From positions 1-14,644 of the forward strand of contig JAKDLE010000014.1 in the NCBI GenBank assembly GCA_030453005.1: DNA of 14,644 bases. The letters run 5' to 3'. Positions 5,225 to 12,918 of this stretch are shown one piece after another. The position numbers and the translations under genes are program-made. Under the pieces are notes generated by a model. It was given only the letters and a program-made list of their open reading frames with translations. It was not told the origin of the DNA and did not search any database. Position 1 is the first letter of the stretch. Every line of letters starts with the position of its first letter. This DNA comes from Pseudonocardia sp. (GTDB lineage: Bacteria; Actinomycetota; Actinomycetes; Mycobacteriales; Pseudonocardiaceae).

Positions 5225-5938
5225 ATGCGTCGTCCCGCGCTCGCCGTCCTCGCCCTGGCCATGCTCGCGCTGACCGGTTGCAGCAACCAACCGGTCGAGT
5301 CGACCCCGGTCGCCGCGCCGACGTCGAGCGGGCCGTCGTACACCACGACGACGAGCGCACCAGCAACGCCGGATGAGCTGTATCTCGCTGATTTCCTGGA
5401 CACGCCCGGTCTGTCGAGCACCATGGGCGACGCGGAGCTCATCAGCCTCGGACGGCAGGTGTGCGACGTGATGTCCTACCAGGAGTACCCGCGCGAGCAG
5501 CTCATCGCCGAGCTCGGCGCGTCGAAGTTCGGGCCGGACGTGACGGAGGTGATGGTGGACGCCGCGAACCTCAACCTGTGCCCGCAGTACAGCTTCCCGT
5601 CGGCCCGTGCGCCCGCCGTAGCGCCTCCGGCACCTGCAGAGCCGGAGATGACGGTCAGCCAGGGGAACGCGCTCGACCAGGCTTCGAGTTACCTCAGCTA
5701 CACGGCCTTCTCCCGCACCGGGCTCATCGACCAGCTGGAGTACGAGGGCTACACGAACGACGACGCCACGTTCGCAGTGGATCACGTCACCGTCGACTGG
5801 ATGGTACAGGCGGAGAAGAAGGCCGCGAGCTACCTGGACTACACGTCCTTCTCGCGCTCTGGCTTGATCGACCAGCTGGAGTACGAGGGGTTCACCTCCG
5901 AGCAGGCCGAGCACGGCGTCGACTCTGTTGGGCTGTGA
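5225..5938 (+). CDS. Secreted lipoprotein with a DUF732 domain and two Ltp-type repeats
   Basis: A 237-residue protein with a classic lipoprotein signal: MRRP, a hydrophobic run, then LALTGC with Cys19 as the lipidated residue. A Thr/Ser/Pro-rich linker (about 20-48) spaces the body from the membrane. Residues 49-121 match DUF732 (DELYLADFLD... GRQVC80... LNLC119P), whose two cysteines probably form a disulfide. Residues 146-192 and 195-237 are two copies of the host cell surface-exposed lipoprotein repeat (Ltp), sharing ASSYLSYTAFSRTGLIDQLE and ASYLDYTSFSRSGLIDQLE. The second stops right after DSVGL, slightly short. Ltp repeats are known from a Streptococcus phage lipoprotein that blocks superinfection, but most actinobacterial copies have no assigned role. 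The gene stands alone between decayed regions. Confidence 0.85.
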   Translation: MRRPALAVLALAMLALTGCSNQPVESTPVAAPTSSGPSYTTTTSAPATPDELYLADFLDTPGLSSTMGDAELISLGRQVCDVMSYQEYPREQLIAELGASKFGPDVTEVMVDAANLNLCPQYSFPSARAPAVAPPAPAEPEMTVSQGNALDQASSYLSYTAFSRTGLIDQLEYEGYTNDDATFAVDHVTVDWMVQAEKKAASYLDYTSFSRSGLIDQLEYEGFTSEQAEHGVDSVGL

Positions 5939-5974
5939 CCGTCGGGTCCTGAACGACGACGAACGCCCCGCCGC

Positions 5975-6270
5975 GGGCGCGGCGCTCGTCGATGCGGCCG
6001 CGCGGCCGGGACATCCTCGGTTCATGTGAGCTCGTCGAGCAACTGCCGGACGACGAGGTGCCGGTGGTGCTCGCCGAGGTTCGTCGGCATGCCGCTCCGG
6101 TGACGACACGGCCGGGCCGCCGGGCCTTCATCGGTGCGGGCGAGGCGAGTCGGTCCGACGTCGCGGAGCGGGCGGAGGGCGAGGTTCGGCCGTCCGGGGT
6201 GGTCGCGCCGCGCAGTCGGCGATGAATGCCGGCCCTTCCTTGGGCACGACCGGCGCGACCGTGGTCGAAG
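5975..6270 (+). pseudogene. Relic of a vapBC pair closely related to the one at 698
   Basis: From GGGCGCGGCGCTCGTCGAT at 5975 the DNA tracks the sequence at 648-905, including the upstream region, so this is a duplicated or re-acquired cassette. A 23-nt deletion directly after the ATG at 6023 turns the start into ATGTGA. The body is still readable as CELVEQLPDDEVPVVLAEVR, then GAGEASRSDVAERAE, in the frame open from 5992. The toxin is almost wholly deleted; only about 33 bp around 6233-6265 survive (LGTTGATVV, against LGTTDATVV in the intact VapC), with the catalytic Asp changed to Gly. Neither gene can work. The relic abuts the rearranged regulator. Confidence 0.75.
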
Positions 6271-6417
6271 CAGGCGGGTCTTGCCGATCCCGGGCCCGCG
6301 CACGAGGATCACCACGTGCCAGCCTTCGGCTCGTCACGCGCCGTGCACGTCGTCGGCGACCACGGCGTCCCCGCCGACGAAGCGGCCGAACGTCCGAATC
6401 CGCCGCAGCAGCGGCAT
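6265..6417 (-). pseudogene. Inverted N-terminal fragment (Walker A) of a LAL-type LuxR regulator
   Basis: On the minus strand, ATG 6417 begins MPLLRRIRTFGRFVGGDAVV, resembling the FVGRDAEL opening of large ATP-binding LuxR regulators. After an in-frame TGA (about 6337) comes HVVILVRGPGIGKTRLLR, a textbook beta-strand plus Walker A P-loop (GPGIGKT). The fragment ends near 6265, against the VapBC relic. The rest of such a regulator, without its own P-loop, starts on the opposite strand at about 6421. The simplest reading is that the 5' end of one gene has been flipped. A separate divergent regulator gene that lost its remainder is the alternative. Confidence 0.7.
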
Positions 6418-6420
6418 CGC

Positions 6421-8919
6421 CGCACGACCCGAGCTCGACGGGACCCGCGCGACGCTCGCCGCGCTGGTGCCCGAGTGGCGCCGGGCCGGGGAGCAGCTCT
6501 ACCGGGCCTCGCCGATGGAGTTGGGCGAAGCGCTCCTGCGGTTGCTGTCGTCCATCGCAGGCACCCGGGGCTCCGTCCTCGTGCTGGAGGACCTGCACTG
6601 GGCCGATCTCGACACCGTCGCCGTGCTGGAGTACGTCGGCGACAACATCGGGTCGGTCCCGGTGCTCTGCGTCGCGACGGTGCGCTCCGACGCGACGACG
6701 CCTGCGTTGCGCGTCGCGCGCGAGCTGGCCGCACGCCGCAGCGCGGACCTGCACGAGCTGCGTCGCCTCTCACCGGCGGAGCAGGCGCGGATGACGCGGC
6801 TGTGCCTGGGGACCAAGGCACCGCCGGACGTGGTCGATGACATCGTCGCACGGTTCTCCGACGGGCTGCCGTTCCTCGTCGAGGAGCTGCTGGCCTCGGC
6901 CGTACCTGGTGCGAGCTCGGGTGTGGTGGTCCCGGAGCGGTTCGCCGACCTGGTGGCGCGCCAGCTCGCGCTGCTCCCCGAGGACGCGGCCCGCGTCCTG
7001 ATCGAGGCCGCGGTGCTCGGCCCGCGGATCCTCGTCGACGTCCTGCCTGTCGTCACCGGCGCGTCGGTCGTGGACCCGGACGAGCCGCGGCTGTTCGGGT
7101 TCCGCCACGCCCTGACCCGGGACGCCCTGCTGGCCCAGGTGCTGCCGGTTCGAGCGTCTCGACATCTCCCGCCGGGCGCTCGCGGCGCTCGAGGCCTACG
7201 ACCCCGAGCCGTCGGGCTCGCTGTGCGAGGTGGCGGCCTCGCTGGCGGAGTCCGTCGGCGACGGTGCGGTCGCCGCGCGGATCCTGCTGCTGGCCGCTCG
7301 GCGGGCCGCCGCCCGCGGCGCTGTCCAGTGCCGAGTCGATGCTGGAGCGGGCCTGGGACTGGGCGGCAGGCCACCAGCACGCCCGGGTGGCGATCGGCGG
7401 CCTGCTGATGGAGGTGCTGACCGATGCGGGCGGCATCGACCGGGCGTTGCAGATCGGCGAACAGCTGCGGGCGGAGCCGCTGGCGCCGCTCGACGCCGCC
7501 TGCGTCGAGCTCGGCGTGGCCCGGGCTGCGGCCGGAGGCAGCCGCTGGCAGGTCGCGCTGTCGGCGCTCGACCGGGTGCGCCGCACCGCCCCCGCGCTCG
7601 GTCCCCTTGCCGACGGCGTCGAGGCGGAGGTCGCGTTCAACCGCGACCGGCTCGACGAGGCGGCGTCGCTGGCCGCGTCGTCCCTGGCCTTCGCCGAGTC
7701 CGACGGGCGTCCGGAGCTGGCGTGCCGCGCCCTGCAGGTGCTCGGCGCCTGCGCCCGGTTCGAGGGCGACCTGGACGCCGCCGAGCGCGCCTACGACCGC
7801 GTCGTCGCGATCAGCCGCGAGCACGGCCTGTCGACCTGGCGGGTCCGCGGCGCGGTCGAGCGGGCGTCGCTGGACGTCTGGCGCTTCCATTCGGCGACGC
7901 GGGTGCACGCCGCGCGGGTCGAGGCCGTGGCCGCCGGCGCGCTCGTCATGGTCGCGCACCTGGACAGCTTCCTGGCGTGGATCAGCCGCGACCGGTGGGA
8001 GGCCGCCGACGCCGACGCCGCCGCCGCCCGCTGTACCGAGTACGCCCGGCGGTTCGGTCTGGCCCCCCTCGTGGCGATGGCGACGACGGCCCGGGCGTGC
8101 GCAGCCGCGCAGCGGGGCGACCGCGAGGCGCTGGAGCTGCGGATCGCCGAGGCGCTGGCCGCCGACCCGGGCAACGCCGACGCCATGGCGCTCGTCGCCG
8201 CCGCGCGTACCACGCTCGCGCTGCGCCGCGACGACCTCGCCCGCGCGTTCGCCGAGCTGGATCTCTGCATGAGACATCTGCGGCGCGCGCCCAAGTGCCC
8301 GACCCCGGAGCGCGGGCTGTGGGCGCTGCTGTGCGCGGTCCAGGATCGCGATCCCGCGGGCGCGCTGGCCGAGCTGGCTGCGGGCAGCGGCGCGATGCAC
8401 GCCATGAACGTCACCTACCGGCACTACGCCGAGGCCGTGATGCACGGCCGCGCAGGCGACGCGGCCGCGGCCGCACGGCACGTCGCGCTCGCGGACGGCG
8501 CCGGGCCGCCGGCGTGGCACCAGCACCACGCGCGCCGGGTCATCGCCGAGCGGGCACTGGCCGACGGGTGGGGCGACCCGGTTGCGTGGCTGCGGGCCGG
8601 GCGCGCGTACTTCGAGGCCCGCGGCAACGACCAGATCGCCGCCGGCTGCCGCGCGCTGCTGGCCAGGGCGGGTACACCGGTCCCGCGGCGGCCCAGCCAC
8701 GACGGGGTCCCGGCGGAGCTGGCGGTCCGCGGCGTCACCGCGCGCGAGCTGGAGGTGCTGGAGCTGCTCGGCGAGGCCAGGGCCACGCGCGAGATCGCGA
8801 CGCGGCTGTTCATCTCGCCCAAGACGGTCGAGCGGCACGTGGCCAACCTGGCGACCAAGCTCGACCTCGCCGGCCGGGCCGCCCTCGTCGCGTTCGCCGC
8901 CTCCCATCCGTCCTCCTGA
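6421..8919 (+). pseudogene. Large ATP-binding LuxR-family (LAL) transcriptional regulator, N-truncated and frameshifted
   Basis: The plus-strand frame becomes homologous at about 6425 (PELDGTRATLAALVPEW), carries Walker B (SVLVLEDLHWADL, about 6570-6605) and runs on with the NTPase region to LLAQVLP. A surplus base near 7148 moves it to the next frame (FERLDISRRALAALEAYDPE), and another near 7315 moves it again (ALSSAESMLERAWDWAAG). The last frame then continues uninterrupted through TPR-like helical repeats to a C-terminal LuxR helix-turn-helix: GVTARELEVLELLGEA, TREIATRLFISPKTVERHV, ANLATKLDLAGRAAL. Walker A is missing here but present inverted at 6265-6417. LAL proteins activate catabolic or secondary-metabolite genes. 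The long last frame could still make a DNA-binding fragment, but the full protein cannot form. One or both indels could be read errors; the inversion could not. Confidence 0.85.
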
Positions 8920-9044
8920 ATGGGGGCGGGGGCGCCGCCGGATGGGGGCGTTCCCGACGAGCCGGGAGGCGTGGGGCCGCATCGTTGCACTCGTTCGATC
9001 CGCAACTGTGGAGCGGGTCCTCGGTGAGGTGCCGCCGGCTGCTG

Positions 9045-9158
9045 GTCGGGATCACCGCCGTCGAGCTGGATGACGACGGCCTGGTCACCGACGTCCGGTC
9101 AGTGTATGACTCCCGGCAGCTCGCGTCCGGCCGCAGGTCCGCGGCGGTCGCACCGTAA
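9045..9158 (+). pseudogene. C-terminal fragment of a SnoaL/NTF2-like protein
   Basis: The reading VGITAVELDDDGLVTDVRSV followed by YDSRQLAS matches the final beta-strand pair of SnoaL-like (NTF2 superfamily) proteins, which end in an ITR-x-x-SVYDS-type motif. Only about 37 residues remain and the upstream 100 residues of the fold are absent, with nothing recognisable between 8920 and 9044. SnoaL-like genes often sit beside LuxR regulators, so this may once have followed the LAL gene. Confidence 0.45.
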
Positions 9159-9178
9159 GCAACCCGCACTTTCCGATG

Positions 9179-9185
9179 AAGGAGG
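9179..9185 (+). promoter_or_regulatory. Ribosome binding site that fixes the dioxygenase start
   Basis: AAGGAGG lies 5 nt before the ATG at 9191. A second in-frame ATG at 9176 overlaps this site and so is an unlikely start. Confidence 0.8.
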
Positions 9186-9190
9186 ACGAC

Positions 9191-9907
9191 ATGAACGATC
9201 CGAACCCCGCAAGGGCCACCAAGATCGCCGGAGACATCGTCGACAGCCTGAAGGACGTCATCCGGCGCCGCCAGGTCACCATCGACGAGTTCCGCGAGAC
9301 CATCGACTACGTCGGCAGCGTGGTGCGCGGCGACAGCAACGTCGAAGGGCCCTTCTTCGTCGCGGACGCGCCGCTGCTCGACCCAGGCGGCGTGCTGCCT
9401 ATGCGTCCCGGGGAGCCCGGCGAGCAGCTGCTGTTCAGTGGCAGCGTCCGATCCACGGACGGGTGCCCGCTCGCGTCCGCGATGGTGGACATCTGGCAGG
9501 CGGACGACGCGGGCCTGTACTCGCAGTTCGCCCCCGACATTCCGCAGTGGAACCTGCGGGGCCGGATCCGGACGGACGCCGACGGCCGGTTCGCGTTCCG
9601 GACCGTCGTCCCGGCCGCCTACGACATCCCGGGCCTGCCCCACACCGCCCGCCTGCTCGGGATCCTCGGTATGGAGCCCCACCGTCCGGCCCACGTGCAC
9701 GTGAAGATCGCGGCAGACGACCATCGGGACCTCACGACGCAGGTGTACTTCGCAGGCGACCCCTGGCTCGAGCGCGACGTGGTGGGCGCCGCGAAGCCCT
9801 CGCTCGTCACGCAGTTGCAGGACAGTGCCGACACCGCGACGGATCGGGAGTGCGCCTTCGACTTCGTGCTCACCCCGACCCGCCGCGGCGCGGCCGAGGC
9901 GGTCTGA
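9191..9907 (+). CDS. Intradiol ring-cleavage dioxygenase (catechol/hydroxyquinol 1,2-dioxygenase family)
   Basis: A 238-residue non-haem Fe(III) enzyme that would open an ortho-dihydroxylated aromatic ring between the hydroxyls to a muconate-type product. All four iron ligands can be placed: Tyr110 (DAGLYSQF), Tyr144 (VPAAYDIPG), His168 and His170 (RPAHVHVKI). Supporting residues include NLRGRIRTDADGRF (121-134) and LTTQVYF (181-187). The N-terminal helical dimerisation domain starts normally (ATKIAGDIVDSLKDVIRRR), but only about 10 residues separate IDYVG from NVEGPFF, where catechol 1,2-dioxygenases have roughly 40-50. The protein is thus shorter than the usual 260-310. The flanking amine oxidase suggests a catabolic patch for aromatic amines or catecholamines (inference). 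The exact substrate is open. Confidence 0.88.
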   Translation: MNDPNPARATKIAGDIVDSLKDVIRRRQVTIDEFRETIDYVGSVVRGDSNVEGPFFVADAPLLDPGGVLPMRPGEPGEQLLFSGSVRSTDGCPLASAMVDIWQADDAGLYSQFAPDIPQWNLRGRIRTDADGRFAFRTVVPAAYDIPGLPHTARLLGILGMEPHRPAHVHVKIAADDHRDLTTQVYFAGDPWLERDVVGAAKPSLVTQLQDSADTATDRECAFDFVLTPTRRGAAEAV

Positions 9908-9932
9908 CCGGAGGACGTCGGGGGCCTAGATT
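9904..9932 (+). promoter_or_regulatory. Sigma-70-like promoter for the amine oxidase gene
   Basis: CTGACC at 9904-9909 and TAGATT at 9927-9932 are separated by 17 nt, the optimal spacing, and fit the TTGACC/TANNNT consensus well. The -35 overlaps the dioxygenase stop. The start site would fall near 9940, leaving an untranslated leader of about 45 nt. Confidence 0.55.
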
Positions 9933-9940
9933 GATCACAG

Positions 9941-9956
9941 CCGGTCGACCGACCGG
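9941..9956. promoter_or_regulatory. Inverted repeat just downstream of the -10, possible operator
   Basis: CCGGTC-GACC-GACCGG is a perfect 6-bp inverted repeat around four bases, located at the predicted transcription start of the amine oxidase gene. It could be a repressor site or a small leader hairpin; no cognate regulator is identifiable in the window. Confidence 0.35.
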
Positions 9957-9983
9957 GTCTCTGAGATCAAGGGGGGACGATCC

Positions 9984-11399
9984 ATGAAGGTCGTGGTCGT
10001 CGGCGCCGGATTGGCGGGGCTCTCCGTCGCACGCGAGCTCCAACGGGCCGGAGCCGAGGTGGTCGTCCTCGAAGCCCGTGACCGGGTCGGCGGCCGGGTC
10101 GAGAGCGGCGAGATCGAGGGCCACCCGATCGAGCTCGGCGGCACCTGGATCGGCGAGGGGCACTCCGGGATGCACCGGCTCGTCGACGAGCTCGGGCTGG
10201 AGACCTTCCGTACCTGGAACGACGAGGGCAGGACGCTCATCCAGCTCGGCAGCAGGCGCGCACTCGTCGACGGCACCAAGGGCGCCGTCCCGCGGCTCAA
10301 CCCGGTCGCGCTCGCCGATCTCGCCCAGGGCCTGGCCCGCTTCGGCCGGCTCGCTCGGGGCGTCGACCCGGCCCGGCCGTGGGCGCACCCGAAGGCGCAC
10401 CGGCTCGACAGCCAGACCTTCGAGACCTGGATCCGGCGCAACCTGCGCACCCCGAGCGGGCGCGCCTACTTCCGGGTCGCGACCGAGGCGGTCTTCGCCG
10501 CGGACGCGGACGACCTCTCCCTGCTGCACGCGCTCTTCTACGCGGTCAGCAACGCCGACCTCGAGACCCTCCTCGCCGTCGACCGCGGCGCCCAGCAGGA
10601 CCGCGTCGTCGGTGGCTCGGTTCTCGTGGCCCACCGGCTCGCCGACGGCCTCGACGTCCGGTTGTCGACCCCGGTCGTCTCGGTGGCCCACGACGACGCA
10701 GGCGTCACGGTGACCACCCGCGACGGCGGGACCTTCGCCGCCGACCGGGTCGTCGTCGCCATCCCACCGACGCTCGCCGGACGTCTGCGGTACGACCCGG
10801 TGCTGCCCGCCTGGCGCGACCAACTCACGCAGAAGCTCCCGGCGGGCACCGTCGCCAAGACGTTCGCGGCCTACCCGGCGCCGTTCTGGCGGGAGCAGGG
10901 CCTCAACGGCCAGGTGGCCTGCGACACCGGCCCGGTGAAGATCACCTTCGACGTCTCCCCGCCGGACGGCGGGATCGGCATCCTCCTCGGCTTCGTCGAG
11001 GGCGGTGAGGCGCGGCGCTGGCAGCGGCTCCCCGAGGCCGAGCGCCGCCGGGCCGTGATCGACTCCCTCGTCCGCTACCTCGGTCCGCAGGCGGCCCACC
11101 CGAGCGCCTACGTGGAGAAGGACTGGAGCGCCGAGGAGTTCACCCGCGGCTGCTACGGCGCCCACTTCGCGCCCGGCGTGTGGACCGGTTACGGCGACGT
11201 GCTGCGTCCCCCGGTCGGCCTCATCCACTGGGCAGGCGCCGAGTACGCCGTGGAGTGGAACGGCTACATGGAGGGCGCCGTCCGGTCGGGAGGCGCTACC
11301 GCACAGCAGATCGTCGGGCGAGAGGCCTCGACGAGCAGGGGCGCGTCGGCGGCGCCGCTCACGCCACGTGTCGGAGTCGGACACCGCTCAGGTTCATGA
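9984..11399 (+). CDS. Flavin monoamine oxidase family protein (putrescine-oxidase/MAO-like)
   Basis: A 471-residue protein; AGGGGGG lies upstream of ATG 9984. It opens with the FAD Rossmann motif MKVVVVGAGLAGLS (G7-G9-G12), a beta2 Glu at 30 and RDRVGGR, then ELGGTWIGEGH. Lys292 (TVAKTF) matches the MAO lysine that activates oxygen over the flavin. TRGCYGAHFAPG carries Cys390 at the position of the covalent FAD-linking cysteine of MAO-A and of bacterial putrescine oxidase. WAGAEYAVEWNGYMEGAV (416-433) supplies the C-terminal FAD contacts and aromatic cage (Tyr391, Tyr428). It would oxidise a primary amine to an aldehyde plus ammonia and hydrogen peroxide. It lacks the membrane helix of animal MAO, so it should be soluble. 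The C-terminal tail is low-complexity and its last 41 bp overlap the convergent gene. Confidence 0.9.
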   Translation: MKVVVVGAGLAGLSVARELQRAGAEVVVLEARDRVGGRVESGEIEGHPIELGGTWIGEGHSGMHRLVDELGLETFRTWNDEGRTLIQLGSRRALVDGTKGAVPRLNPVALADLAQGLARFGRLARGVDPARPWAHPKAHRLDSQTFETWIRRNLRTPSGRAYFRVATEAVFAADADDLSLLHALFYAVSNADLETLLAVDRGAQQDRVVGGSVLVAHRLADGLDVRLSTPVVSVAHDDAGVTVTTRDGGTFAADRVVVAIPPTLAGRLRYDPVLPAWRDQLTQKLPAGTVAKTFAAYPAPFWREQGLNGQVACDTGPVKITFDVSPPDGGIGILLGFVEGGEARRWQRLPEAERRRAVIDSLVRYLGPQAAHPSAYVEKDWSAEEFTRGCYGAHFAPGVWTGYGDVLRPPVGLIHWAGAEYAVEWNGYMEGAVRSGGATAQQIVGREASTSRGASAAPLTPRVGVGHRSGS

Positions 11400-12918
11400 C
11401 CGCGAGCCCGACCCGGTCGCGCGCCCGCACCGACAGGGTGTGGGGGCCGGGCGCCAACTCGATCCGGCCCAGTGGCAGCCACGGCGAGGTGCTCGTCCAG
11501 GCGCCGGTGTTCCAGACGGTGGCGACCAGCTCCTCGCCCGATCCGACCCCGACGGTGTAGGTGCTCCCGGCCGACTCCTCGGGACAGGCGTATCTGATCT
11601 CGACCGCGTACGTCCCGCCCTCGGCCACCTGCAGGTCCCAGGCCGGGTGCTCGGCCGGATCGGTCCAGTCGATGAGCACCGGCCGCCTGCCGACGTCCTC
11701 GACGCAGCGCAGGGACCGCCCGACCAGGATCGCCGCCGCGGCCGACAGGTCGATTGCGTCGACGGGGTGCGGCGCGGCGACGGTCGCCTGCGTGCACCAC
11801 GCCTCCGGCCACTCGCGCATCCACGAACAGGCGTCGGGGGAGACGGGGTAGCGCACCCGGTTCCAGGTGAAGGGCCCGTCGTCGACCGGGAGGTACGCGC
11901 CGCGCTCGAACCGGGCGAGCGGGGAGAGGAAGTCGTCGTAGCAGTAGAGGACCACTGCGTGCGGGTCGGCGAAACCCCGCATCCGGTGGATCAGCCCGGT
12001 GAACGTGCTGAACAGGGTCCCTGCGAAGGTGCGGGCGGCGGCCGCCACGAGCTGGGTGAGCAGCGCGTCGACCGCTTCACCCTCCCGGGGCAGACCTGCC
12101 ACCAGTTCGCGGACGCCTGCGTCCTCACGCAGGTGCCGATCGAGGAACACGGTGTGGCGGAAGTGCTGCTGGATCGGGCCGAAGATCTCCTCGCCTGCCG
12201 CACCGTCGGTGCAGATCACCAGCGGGTCGTCCCGGTCCATGCGGGACGCGAGGTTGCTCACGATCTCCCGACCGGTGACCGTGGCGGCGCGGGAGATCCG
12301 CCGTCGGGCCAGCTCGTTGACGACGAAGTCGCCGCGGCGGAGGTGGACGGCGTTGTAGGCGCCGAGGCCTGCCGTGATCCGGTCGGCGGCGTCGACGTAC
12401 GGCTGCTTCGGGCGGACGCGTCGCATCAGGTCGACCACGTCTCGTCGGCGCTCGTCGTCGAGGTAGAAGCACGACGAGTAGTTGCCGAGGCCCTGCGTCG
12501 TGATGTGCAGGTCCCGGCCCTCCTCGTACCGGGGCCCGATCGCGTAGGCGTGGCTGCGCCCGTTGCGGAAGTCGGCGAAGCGAGCGTCGTCGAGGGGCGG
12601 GATCGCGTCCAGGCAGACCACCGAGTCGTAGATCGGCTCCCACTCCCAGCAGGCGGCCTCCGGTTCGGAGATCCAGGTCCGCAGCAGGTGCTCGTCGGAC
12701 CAGCGGACCGGGATGTCGAACAGCTCGGGGACCACCATCGGGTCGGGGACCCGGTGGTCGTCGGGGTCGACCGGGTGTCTGCGCGGCATGCGGAAGCGGT
12801 AGGGCGTCAGCACGCGGCCGGTCAGGTGGGCCAGCACGATGGCGATGTCGAGCGACATCCTGTTGTTGCTGTAGCCCGAGTAGTAGCCGGGGACGAACAG
12901 CCGCCGGACGTCGGTCAC
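11359..12918 (-). CDS. O-fucosyltransferase-like glycosyltransferase with a C-terminal carbohydrate-binding-type domain
   Basis: GTG 12918 overlaps the stop of the upstream gene in a GTGA, giving 519 residues; longer readings extend only into that gene. The N-terminus (FVPGYYSGYSNNRMSLDIAI, 8-27) has the NNRM/NQR pattern of GDP-fucose O-fucosyltransferase-type proteins. Residues 189-197 carry NAVHLRRGD, the GDP-sugar binding signature, and ARTFAGTLFSTFTGLIHRMR (295-314) is the conserved third motif. Residues about 428-518 form a separate module (WDLQVAEGGTYAVEIRYACP, AWTSTSPWLPLGRIELAPG, HTLSVRARDRVGLAVMNL) like beta-sandwich domains at the C-terminus of sulfatases and fucosidases. No signal peptide or membrane segment is seen. 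Donor and acceptor are unknown. The pairing with the 2OG-oxygenase fusion upstream suggests consecutive modification of one substrate (inference). Confidence 0.75.
   Translation of the reverse strand: MTDVRRLFVPGYYSGYSNNRMSLDIAIVLAHLTGRVLTPYRFRMPRRHPVDPDDHRVPDPMVVPELFDIPVRWSDEHLLRTWISEPEAACWEWEPIYDSVVCLDAIPPLDDARFADFRNGRSHAYAIGPRYEEGRDLHITTQGLGNYSSCFYLDDERRRDVVDLMRRVRPKQPYVDAADRITAGLGAYNAVHLRRGDFVVNELARRRISRAATVTGREIVSNLASRMDRDDPLVICTDGAAGEEIFGPIQQHFRHTVFLDRHLREDAGVRELVAGLPREGEAVDALLTQLVAAAARTFAGTLFSTFTGLIHRMRGFADPHAVVLYCYDDFLSPLARFERGAYLPVDDGPFTWNRVRYPVSPDACSWMREWPEAWCTQATVAAPHPVDAIDLSAAAAILVGRSLRCVEDVGRRPVLIDWTDPAEHPAWDLQVAEGGTYAVEIRYACPEESAGSTYTVGVGSGEELVATVWNTGAWTSTSPWLPLGRIELAPGPHTLSVRARDRVGLAVMNLSGVRLRHVA

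Noticed and set aside
6499..8982. 827-residue minus-strand open frame opposite the LAL regulator
   Set aside because: Composition is Arg/Gly/Pro-rich with no domain; it is a GC-bias shadow of the regulator's codons.
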